A stretch of DNA of 6,166 nucleotides, taken from the NCBI GenBank assembly GCA_017860985.1, contig JAGFXG010000077.1, positions 1-6,166 on the forward strand, given 5' to 3'. Positions within the stretch are counted from its first letter, which is position 1. Every line of letters starts with the position of its first letter. The stretch is from Deltaproteobacteria bacterium (lineage in GTDB: Bacteria > Desulfobacterota > Syntrophia > Syntrophales > Smithellaceae). The position numbers and the translations under genes were made by a program. The notes below the pieces were generated by a model. It searched no databases and was not told where the DNA came from. It saw only the letters and a program-made list of their open reading frames with translations. Shown here piece after piece: positions 1 through 5,773 of this stretch.

Positions 1-229
1 CAACCACAACAGGTTCTAACGAAGAACTTTTATCTCAATTAACGTTAAATAACCACCACAATTTGGCAATTGCCATTCATAAAACAGCTGCAAAATTCGC
101 GGCGGATCCATGTTATTTTTTTAATCAAATGTCTATATTCCCGAAGCATAAAATTCCCTTGCCGTATCGAAACCCCTGTGCTTAACTTCAGTGCATGTTA
201 AAAAAAGATTTAAGCCACTTTAACCTATT
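1..229. other. AT-rich intergenic region upstream of the PBP gene
   Basis: This stretch is visibly richer in A and T than the genes that follow. It contains no reading frame with both a start and an SD site. Frame 3 is open from the window edge to a TAA at 183-185, but that is short enough to arise by chance and shows no recognisable motif. Two perfect 10-bp palindromes lie at 39-48 and 65-74. A TATATT hexamer at 134-139 resembles a -10 box but lacks a good -35 at the proper distance. The region most likely holds the promoter of the downstream PBP gene and possibly the end of, or control sites for, a gene to the left of the window. Confidence 0.5.
39..74. promoter_or_regulatory. Pair of perfect 10-bp palindromes, possible operators
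   Basis: TTAACGTTAA (39-48) and GGCAATTGCC (65-74) are each identical to their own reverse complement, with 16 bp between them and 26 bp centre to centre. Perfect palindromes of this length suit binding sites for dimeric regulators, but the two differ in sequence, so they would not be two copies of one operator. They have no loop and would not form stable RNA hairpins. No regulator gene is visible nearby, and chance occurrence in AT-rich DNA is a real alternative. Confidence 0.2.
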
Positions 230-289
230 TTGCAAAAGGCATACAGGACTCCCTTTAACGACCGTGTTCCTTTTATGCCTGAAAAAAAC

Positions 290-296
290 GGGGAGG
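290..296 (+). promoter_or_regulatory. Shine-Dalgarno site that sets the PBP start
   Basis: GGGGAGG is followed after five bases (CTCTA) by an in-frame TTG at 302. It is the only strong SD match near any candidate start of the PBP reading frame. The upstream candidates, TTG at 230, GTG at 266 and ATG at 275, have no purine-rich site at a workable distance. This supports translation from TTG 302, although the same bases would be coding if an upstream start is used. Confidence 0.6.
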
Positions 297-301
297 CTCT
301 A

Positions 302-2614
302 TTGATTCGTCGCCACCCTTTATTATTTACAGTCTTGTTTCTGGCATTCGTCCTGTTAACCGTCGCATGTTTTCGCATCGGCTATCTCTACGTCGAAGTA
401 GGCAAAGGACTTGCTGAAAGCGCAGGCGATTCGCCCACGATCTTCTATGGACGCTCAATGGAAATCCGTGAAGGCGATGATCTGGAAAACATCCGTTTTG
501 CCGACCGGCTGAAACGGCTCTCGTACCGCGAAGTCAAGGGTCAGCCATCAGCCGCAGGAACATTTTCCAGGGAGAAAGCGCTTATCAGGATTTTCATGCG
601 TGGCACAGGAATCCAAAATAACAGGAAAGTCCAGGGGCCGTTGGATATCGTTGTGCGAGGCAGCCGGGTAATATCGATTACATCCATAAAAGGCGAAAGA
701 CTGAAGTCCATTCAGCTCGAACCCGAAGAGATCAGCCGTATCATCAGTCCAAAACTTGATTCCAGGCATCAGGTCACCCTTTCCGCCATATCCCCTCACC
801 TGCAGAATGCGGTCATCGCTTCTGAAGATTCACACTTCTATTCCCACTTTGGAATCGATATTTTCGCCATCGGCAGGGCGTTCATTGCCGACGTCAAGGC
901 ACAGCGGTATGTCGAGGGAGGTTCCACCATCACGCAACAACTGGCAAAAAACTTTTTTCTTTCTCCGCGAAAAACTATCTCGCGCAAACTGCATGAAGCC
1001 GAGCTAGCGCTGGCTTTGGAACTGCGCTACTCGAAAAAGCAGCTCCTGGAAATGTATCTGAACAAAATTTATCTGGGACAGGCAGACGGCGAGAGCATCT
1101 ACGGCGTTGAAGACGCATCAGGCTTTTATTTCCAGAAGCGCGCCCGGGATTTGTCTCTTGAAGAAGCGGCCCTGCTGGCCGGGATTATCCACGCCCCAAA
1201 CCGATACTATCTCTTTACGAATTCCAAAAACGCCAAAACGCGCCGAAATAACATCCTGGGCCGGATGCAGAAACTTGCCATGATTTCCGATGAGGAGTTT
1301 CTGCGGGCATCCAATGCACCGTTGAAACTCAAATCCGGCGGCACTCCTGTGCACATGTCATCGCATTTCATTGATTACATCCGGCGTGTCACAAACGAAG
1401 AAATGGAAATGGAAGGATTCTATCACAGGGGATATCGCTACTATACCACCATGGATCCCATTATGCAGGCTGCCGCAGAAGATGCCGTAACGCGGGGGCT
1501 TGAGGCTATCCAACGAAAGGCCCTTCCCGCCGGGGAACCGCTGCAGGCAGCATTGGTTGCCGTAGACCCGAAGACAGGCGCGCTGACGGCAATGGTTGGC
1601 GGACGAAGCTACGACCGTTTCAACAGGGCGGTGGACGCGAAACGTCAGCCGGGAAGTGCATTTAAACCCTTTGTTCTGCTCGCGGCTCTTTCGCAACCGC
1701 TCAAAGGAACCGGAGGCAGGACGCTTTCCACGCTGGTATCCGGCGGTCCGATATCCCTTGACACACCTGAAGGGACATGGACACCATCAAATTACGAAAA
1801 CAAAGACTATGGAATGATCACAATCAGGAAAACCATCGAAGATTCCGTAAACACGGCCACCGTGCGAATGGCCAATGATGTCGGCCTTCAGGAAGTGCTC
1901 AACACCGCGCGCATGGCGGGCATCAGCAGCCGCCTTCTTCCCGTTCCTTCCATGGCACTGGGAAGCCTCGAGGTCACACCTGTTGAACTTGCCTATGCAT
2001 ACGCCACCATTGCCTCGGGCGGTATCCGTTTTGACCCGTTGCCCTTTTATACGGTCATTGCGCCAGACGGCAGTGCTATCATAGAAAGATCAGTCAAACG
2101 CAAACAGGTGTTTGATCCGCGCGTGTCTTATCTTGCTGCTCATGCCCTCGAAGGCGTCGTTGCGCGGGGCACGGCAAGGGAAGCAAAGTCACTGAAGGTC
2201 GGCTTCCCCGTATCGGGAAAGACAGGAACAACCAACAAAAACCGTGACTCCTGGTTTGTCTGCTTTACTCCCGACATCGTACTGGCGGTATGGGTGGGGT
2301 ATGATTCAGGGGCCGACACCGGCCTCACCGGTGCTACCGGCGCGCTCCGTATCAGTGCAATGTTTCTTCGGGCCCTCTATGCGCATTCGGTACCACCTGC
2401 TTTCATCCCTCCGAAAGGAATCGAAACGGCATTGATCGATCCGGAATCCGGCTTCCTAGCCACGGAAGCATGCCCTCAAACATTCCGGGAATCCTACCTG
2501 ACAGGAACGGCGCCAAGGGAAACCTGTCCCAACCACTCGGTAAACCCTGTGATGGATGCCGTCCGTGAAAAAGTGCTTGACGTAGGGGGATTCTTCCGAA
2601 AGCTGTTCGACTAA
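302..2614 (+). CDS. mrcB: Penicillin-binding protein 1B, bifunctional glycosyltransferase/transpeptidase
   Basis: This is a class A PBP that polymerises lipid II into glycan strands and cross-links the stem peptides in the periplasm while anchored in the inner membrane. Numbering is for the 770-residue product from TTG 302. A short basic cytoplasmic tail (IRRHP) precedes a membrane segment at about 7-26. A UB2H-like domain follows at about 47-134, beginning IFYGRSMEI, which is what marks PBP1b rather than PBP1a. The GT51 domain (about 158-331) has EDSHFYSHFG with catalytic Glu175, GGSTITQQ at 206-213, RKLHE with Glu232, and the LEMYLNKIYLG motif. The transpeptidase domain has SAFK (nucleophile Ser452, Lys455), SVN (515-517) and KTGT (640-643). 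A C-terminal tail carries CP-type cysteines at 724 and 741. All catalytic residues are present. The frame is open back to TTG 230 (794 residues); TTG 302 is chosen because only it has a good SD site. E. coli PBP1b has 844 residues, so this is somewhat short mainly at the N-terminus. Confidence 0.95.
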   Translation: MIRRHPLLFTVLFLAFVLLTVACFRIGYLYVEVGKGLAESAGDSPTIFYGRSMEIREGDDLENIRFADRLKRLSYREVKGQPSAAGTFSREKALIRIFMRGTGIQNNRKVQGPLDIVVRGSRVISITSIKGERLKSIQLEPEEISRIISPKLDSRHQVTLSAISPHLQNAVIASEDSHFYSHFGIDIFAIGRAFIADVKAQRYVEGGSTITQQLAKNFFLSPRKTISRKLHEAELALALELRYSKKQLLEMYLNKIYLGQADGESIYGVEDASGFYFQKRARDLSLEEAALLAGIIHAPNRYYLFTNSKNAKTRRNNILGRMQKLAMISDEEFLRASNAPLKLKSGGTPVHMSSHFIDYIRRVTNEEMEMEGFYHRGYRYYTTMDPIMQAAAEDAVTRGLEAIQRKALPAGEPLQAALVAVDPKTGALTAMVGGRSYDRFNRAVDAKRQPGSAFKPFVLLAALSQPLKGTGGRTLSTLVSGGPISLDTPEGTWTPSNYENKDYGMITIRKTIEDSVNTATVRMANDVGLQEVLNTARMAGISSRLLPVPSMALGSLEVTPVELAYAYATIASGGIRFDPLPFYTVIAPDGSAIIERSVKRKQVFDPRVSYLAAHALEGVVARGTAREAKSLKVGFPVSGKTGTTNKNRDSWFVCFTPDIVLAVWVGYDSGADTGLTGATGALRISAMFLRALYAHSVPPAFIPPKGIETALIDPESGFLATEACPQTFRESYLTGTAPRETCPNHSVNPVMDAVREKVLDVGGFFRKLFD

Positions 2615-2637
2615 ACACAATAAAAAGGTGCAGACTC

Positions 2638-2666
2638 TTGTTGTGTACCAGGTGACGTGTTATATC
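2638..2666 (+). promoter_or_regulatory. Possible sigma70-type promoter of the VOC gene
   Basis: TTGTTG (2638-2643) and TATATC (2661-2666) are separated by 17 bp, in the 95-bp gap between the PBP stop and the VOC start. The match is 3/6 for the -35 and 4/6 for the -10. It would give a leader of roughly 35-40 bases. No convincing terminator is seen after the PBP gene, so read-through from upstream is also possible. Confidence 0.25.
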
Positions 2667-2709
2667 TAAAAACAGGATAACAGACAATCAACACCATCAG
2701 GAGGGCAGG

Positions 2710-3288
2710 ATGATTTCACGTATCGACCATGTATCCATAGCCGTAAGAGATCAGGAAAAGGCCGAACATTTTTTTCGTGACATTCTCGGAGCCATTGACG
2801 GCGCGGGGGCAAGTGATCCTGCAACCCGGTTTTTCTGGCAGCTCTTTTCTCTTGGCGATCTGTCACGGTTTGAGATTATATCACCCACAGAGGAGGGAAG
2901 TTTTCTGGACGGGTTCCTGAAAGACAGAGAAGGGGGAGTCCACCATATCACCCTGCAGACACCGGATCTGGCCAAAGCCATGGCACATTTAGAAAAGCAC
3001 GGAGTACCCTTCTTTGGCTACAATGAGTACCCGGGAGGTGTCTGGAAGGAAATTTTTATACACCCCCGCCACGCTTTTGGCGTCCTGATTCAGATCGCCG
3101 AGTTCGAGGCCGCTGACTGGCTTTCCACGAAGGTAAAATTCCCCCCGGAAACCAGATGGCATGTTGACCCGACGGAAAACGGTGCAATTCTGACATTTGC
3201 ACATCCCGGCGGGGGCAAGGTTTCTTTGAATCTCAATCGAGGAGAGTTGCAGCAACTGGCAGAGTCATTACAACAGGCTTCTGCTTAG
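2710..3288 (+). CDS. VOC-family (glyoxalase fold) protein, methylmalonyl-CoA epimerase-like
   Basis: This is a 192-residue protein of the vicinal oxygen chelate superfamily, probably a cytoplasmic metal-dependent enzyme. The N-terminal module opens with IDHVSIAV (His7 as first metal ligand) followed by a helix and FFRDILGA. The second module opens with GGVHHITLQT at 76-85 (His78/His79) and ends with GVLIQIAEF at 124-132. The order and spacing resemble methylmalonyl-CoA epimerase, which acts in propionyl-CoA metabolism. However, the residue where the epimerase has its last ligand Glu appears to be Gln128 here, and residues from about 135 to 192 extend beyond the usual 135-150-residue length. 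The substrate therefore cannot be named. AGGAGG at 2699-2704 lies five bases before the ATG, so the start is secure. Neighbouring genes (PBP, DUF47) offer no pathway hint. Confidence 0.8.
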   Translation: MISRIDHVSIAVRDQEKAEHFFRDILGAIDGAGASDPATRFFWQLFSLGDLSRFEIISPTEEGSFLDGFLKDREGGVHHITLQTPDLAKAMAHLEKHGVPFFGYNEYPGGVWKEIFIHPRHAFGVLIQIAEFEAADWLSTKVKFPPETRWHVDPTENGAILTFAHPGGGKVSLNLNRGELQQLAESLQQASA

Positions 3289-3388
3289 AATATTTCTACA
3301 TATGCCTGCAAAACATAGATCCCGGAAATGATGAAAAATTGCTGACGGCAATCTGAACATGTGGTAAAAGACCTCCTAAACGTGAATG

Positions 3389-3398
3389 CCAACGTTGG
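3389..3398. promoter_or_regulatory. Perfect 10-bp palindrome in the DUF47 leader
   Basis: CCAACGTTGG equals its own reverse complement and lies 25 bp before the GTG start of the DUF47 gene, just upstream of its SD site. It might be an operator, or in RNA a very small hairpin (CCA/TGG stem). It does not match a Pho box. Nothing else in the window identifies a binding protein. Confidence 0.2.
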
Positions 3399-3408
3399 GG
3401 GAATGTAA

Positions 3409-3414
3409 AAGGAG
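3409..3414 (+). promoter_or_regulatory. Shine-Dalgarno site of the DUF47 gene (GTG start)
   Basis: AAGGAG lies nine bases before GTG 3424 and confirms that non-ATG start; the resulting N-terminus, MRLFPKEDSFFDYFE, is the usual beginning of this family. CTCCT at 3373-3377 is complementary to AGGAG at 3410-3414, so a long-loop pairing in the leader RNA could mask the site. Confidence 0.6.
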
Positions 3415-3423
3415 AGATTTATC

Positions 3424-4044
3424 GTGCGCCTTTTTCCTAAAGAAGATAGTTTCTTCGATTATTTTGAACAACTTGCAAGCAAGATTGACGAAGGCGGTCA
3501 ATTCTTCCTTGAAATGACCCGAAATCACAATTATTCCGCCGCCCGGGTTTCGCGGCTCAAAGAAATCGAGCATGAAGCAGACGGCATTGCCCACAAAACA
3601 TACGAAAGAATGCACAAAACCTTCCTGACCCCCCTTGATCGTGAAGACATATACGCACTGGTCAATAAAATGGATGACATCCTGGACCACATTGAAGGGG
3701 TCGGAATCCGCCTGCACATGTATAAAGTAAAAAGCCCGGATGATGAAATTATCAAGCAGGCGGAAATTCTGGCTGAGGCGATAAAAAAAATTAAGGAAGT
3801 CGTTCACGGTTTGCGCAATATGAAAAACAGCCAGATGATTCTGGACGGCTGTGTGGAAATCCATACTCTGGAAAATGCTGGCGACGTCCTTTTAAGAACC
3901 ATTATCACCGACCTTTTCATCAAAGAACAAGACGCCATCGAACTGCTCAAATGGAAAGAAATCTTTGAGCGGCTGGAACAAGCAATTGATGTCTGTGAAA
4001 GTGTATCCAATATCGTGGGGGGGATCGTTCTGAAACATGAATGA
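3424..4044 (+). CDS. DUF47 family PhoU-like protein (putative phosphate-transport accessory)
   Basis: This 206-residue all-helical cytoplasmic protein belongs to the DUF47 (TIGR00153) group, relatives of PhoU thought to bind metal ions and to modulate Pit-type phosphate transporters. The start LFPKEDSFFDYFE, the acidic metal-site motif EIEHEAD at 47-53, the REDIYALVNKMDDILDHIE helix at 73-91, RNMKN at 131-135, EIHTLENAGD at 145-154, and the closing helix to about 200 with CESVSNIVGG are all family features. Length is normal and the gene looks intact. It starts with GTG, supported by AAGGAG nine bases upstream. In many bacteria the gene directly precedes a pit transporter gene; here a 74-codon cysteine-rich gene follows after 52 bp and no transporter is in the window. 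It could therefore serve a transporter encoded elsewhere or have a different partner. The family call is firm; the role is inferred from relatives. Confidence 0.9.
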   Translation: MRLFPKEDSFFDYFEQLASKIDEGGQFFLEMTRNHNYSAARVSRLKEIEHEADGIAHKTYERMHKTFLTPLDREDIYALVNKMDDILDHIEGVGIRLHMYKVKSPDDEIIKQAEILAEAIKKIKEVVHGLRNMKNSQMILDGCVEIHTLENAGDVLLRTIITDLFIKEQDAIELLKWKEIFERLEQAIDVCESVSNIVGGIVLKHE

Positions 4045-4096
4045 ATCAACAATACGATTATCCTGTCAGTAAAAAACGCTCATGAGGAATTAAATA

Positions 4097-4321
4097 ATGT
4101 CAAAAAAGAATACGACTGGAAAATCTGGAAAGAATAAAATTACAGACAGGGACCGCAAAATGGCCAAGGTCTGTGTCAGCTGCCCGGTATGCAAACATGC
4201 CCGTAAAAAACAGCAGGGTGCCGCATTCTGGTTTGTCCAAAAGATTGAGGGAGACCTTTGCCCGTTCTGCAAAGCCTTTGAACGTGTTTACGGCCGTAAA
4301 GCTCACCAGTCATTGATGTGA
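4097..4321 (+). CDS. Small five-cysteine protein with twin CPxCK knuckles, function unknown
   Basis: I do not recognise a characterised family for this 74-residue protein. Residues 1-24 are highly basic (nine Lys/Arg) and probably disordered. Cysteines are at 26, 29, 32, 55 and 58. Two matching knuckles, CPVCK (29-33) and CPFCK (55-59), are separated by 22 residues that include an aromatic patch (FWF, 44-46), the layout expected of a single zinc ribbon. The tail ends FERVYGRKAHQ and has no membrane segment or signal peptide, so a soluble cytoplasmic protein is likely. GAGGA at 4084-4088 stands eight bases before ATG 4097, and base use matches its neighbours, so the gene is credible. It lies 52 bp after the DUF47 gene on the same strand and is probably co-transcribed. 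Zinc binding is inferred from cysteine spacing; nucleic-acid binding is only suggested by the basic tail. Confidence 0.75.
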   Translation: MSKKNTTGKSGKNKITDRDRKMAKVCVSCPVCKHARKKQQGAAFWFVQKIEGDLCPFCKAFERVYGRKAHQSLM

Positions 4322-4341
4322 TCCACCAACGCATTTAGGTA

Positions 4342-5772
4342 CTATTTTTCTTTTACATTTTCAGGTTCCGGCACAGGGTTTTCTTCAGCGGTCCATCCTC
4401 CCCCCATGGCCTTGTAAAGATTGATAAGGGCGTGAAACAGGCTTCCACGGGTCTGGATATAGTCCAATTCTATACTGAAGAGATTCCGTTGTGCATCAAG
4501 AACCTCAAGATAACTGCTGTAGCCATTTTCATAACGAAGGACGGCCAGGTCCCGGTAGTTGCGCAGGGCGGTCATCTGCTTGAACTGGGCATCAAGTTTG
4601 TCTCTTGTCAGGCTCTGATCTGCAAGAGAATCCTCAACTTCCCGAAAGGCTGTCTGGATCGTCTTCTGGTAGTTCAAAAGGGCCTGCTTCTGCAGTGCTG
4701 TGGAGGCCTTCACCTGCCCCCATGTGCGTCCCGCGGTAAAAACAGGAAGAGTGAGGGTGGCACCGGCGTTCCAGATCAAAGACGGCCCCGTGAACAACCT
4801 GGTGAGATCGACACTGGCGTTGCCCAGCATCCCCGTGAGCGAAATGGATGGAAAGTAAGCGGCTTTCGCAACACCGATACGGGCGTTGGCCGCAATCAGG
4901 CTCTGCTCCGCCTGCAGGATGTCGGGACGCCGCTCCAGAAGACCGGACGGCAATCCCGCGGGAATCATGGGAAATTTCAATTGATCGATGCCGACACCCC
5001 GGTCAACCGGACCTGGATTGCGCCCCAGAAGAAGATTAATGGCATGCTCCTGCTGAACAATGCTCTTCTCGATCTGGGGAATCATGGCCCTCGCACTCTC
5101 ATACTCGGAACGAACCTGGCTGAGCTCCAGTTCCGAAATGACACCTGCATCAAACCGCAATTTGAAAATTTCCAGGGAGCGCTCACGGGTTTTGAGCGTT
5201 TCCCGGGCAATCGCAAGCTGGCGGTCGTAATCCCGCAGATCAACGTAAGCACCGGCAACAGCTGCCGTAAGAGACAACAGTACAGCACGATGGGCATACT
5301 CCATCGAAAGAAGATCTGCACGGGCCGCTTCCGTGGCCCGCCGCAGCTTTCCCCATAGATCGATTTCCCAGCTGGCGTTGAAATAAGCCTGGTATGTTGG
5401 ATAGGGATTGGGTACGCCGTCTGACCAGGGTGTCACCCCCGCTTCTGTAACACGCTGGCGGGTTCCCGACGCTTCCACCCCTGATTTCGGGAAGAGATCA
5501 CCCCGTGCAGCCACATATCGGCCGCCATATTCCTCGATCCGGGCTGCAGCTATCAAAACATCCTTATTTTCATTCAGGGCGGTTTCAATCAATTGGTTCA
5601 GGACGGGGTCTTTAAACTGCTCCCACCAATGGACATTGACCAGAGCCTGCGCCTCTTTGTCCCCAAAGCGCCACCGTGATGGAATATCAAGGCCCGGGCG
5701 CTGATAATCTTTACCGACAGCACAGCCAGTAAAAAGAAAGGCAATAAAAACGATGAAGACTTTCCTGGTCAT
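4342..5772 (-). CDS. RND efflux outer-membrane factor lipoprotein (NodT/OprM family)
   Basis: This is the outer-membrane exit channel of a tripartite efflux pump, 476 residues, normal for OprM-type proteins that act as trimers spanning the outer membrane and periplasm. A lipoprotein signal ends in the lipobox FTGC with Cys17 as the lipidated residue; Ala at +2 rather than Asp fits sorting to the outer membrane. Family features in order are DYQRP at 22-26, WWEQFKDP at 49-56, the WEIDLWGKLRR motif at 135-145, the LLERRPDI motif at 278-285, AAYFPSISLTG at 304-314, and YENGYSSYLEVLDAQR at 414-429 near the end of the second structural repeat. The last dozen residues are a short charged tail. The ATG follows the upstream pump's stop codon by one base and uses an AAGGAGG nine bases away inside that gene, indicating coupled translation. 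No substrate can be assigned. The gene converges on the small cysteine-protein gene with 20 bp between stops. Confidence 0.95.
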   Translation of the reverse strand: MTRKVFIVFIAFLFTGCAVGKDYQRPGLDIPSRWRFGDKEAQALVNVHWWEQFKDPVLNQLIETALNENKDVLIAAARIEEYGGRYVAARGDLFPKSGVEASGTRQRVTEAGVTPWSDGVPNPYPTYQAYFNASWEIDLWGKLRRATEAARADLLSMEYAHRAVLLSLTAAVAGAYVDLRDYDRQLAIARETLKTRERSLEIFKLRFDAGVISELELSQVRSEYESARAMIPQIEKSIVQQEHAINLLLGRNPGPVDRGVGIDQLKFPMIPAGLPSGLLERRPDILQAEQSLIAANARIGVAKAAYFPSISLTGMLGNASVDLTRLFTGPSLIWNAGATLTLPVFTAGRTWGQVKASTALQKQALLNYQKTIQTAFREVEDSLADQSLTRDKLDAQFKQMTALRNYRDLAVLRYENGYSSYLEVLDAQRNLFSIELDYIQTRGSLFHALINLYKAMGGGWTAEENPVPEPENVKEK

Positions 5773-5773
5773 A

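Noticed and set aside
19..111. A 30-residue reading frame on the - strand starting with ATG at 111
   Set aside because: It has no SD site, ends at a TAG near 19, and encodes nothing recognisable.
3..185. Frame 3 open from the window edge to TAA at 183-185, possibly the end of an upstream gene
   Set aside because: Sixty codons without a stop are not unusual across six frames. The translation has no familiar motif, and the region is AT-rich, unlike the real genes.
2615..2646. Inverted repeat ACACAA/TTGTGT after the PBP stop as a terminator
   Set aside because: The stem is only six AT-rich pairs around a 20-base loop with no T-tract after it.
3338..3352. Hairpin ATTGC-TGACG-GCAAT between the VOC and DUF47 genes as a terminator
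   Set aside because: It is a five-pair stem with no T-tract, too weak for intrinsic termination.
3376..3864. A 162-codon open frame on the - strand over the DUF47 gene
   Set aside because: It is antisense to a well-supported DUF47 gene, and its phenylalanine- and valine-rich translation is the mirror of a Lys/Glu-rich helical protein.
4064..4085. CTGTCA upstream of the small cysteine protein as a Pho box
   Set aside because: Only one half-site matches; the second repeat expected 11 bp later is absent.
4315..4354. Possible terminator between the convergent genes (weak ATGTG/CGCAT stem before a T-rich run)
   Set aside because: The stem has five or six pairs including wobbles and a nine-base loop, and the T run starts about ten bases after it.
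4432..5358. A 308-codon open frame on the + strand opposite the outer-membrane factor gene
   Set aside because: It lies entirely antisense to a clear NodT/OprM-family gene, has no SD site or recognisable domain, and its sequence looks like a by-product of that gene's codon use.
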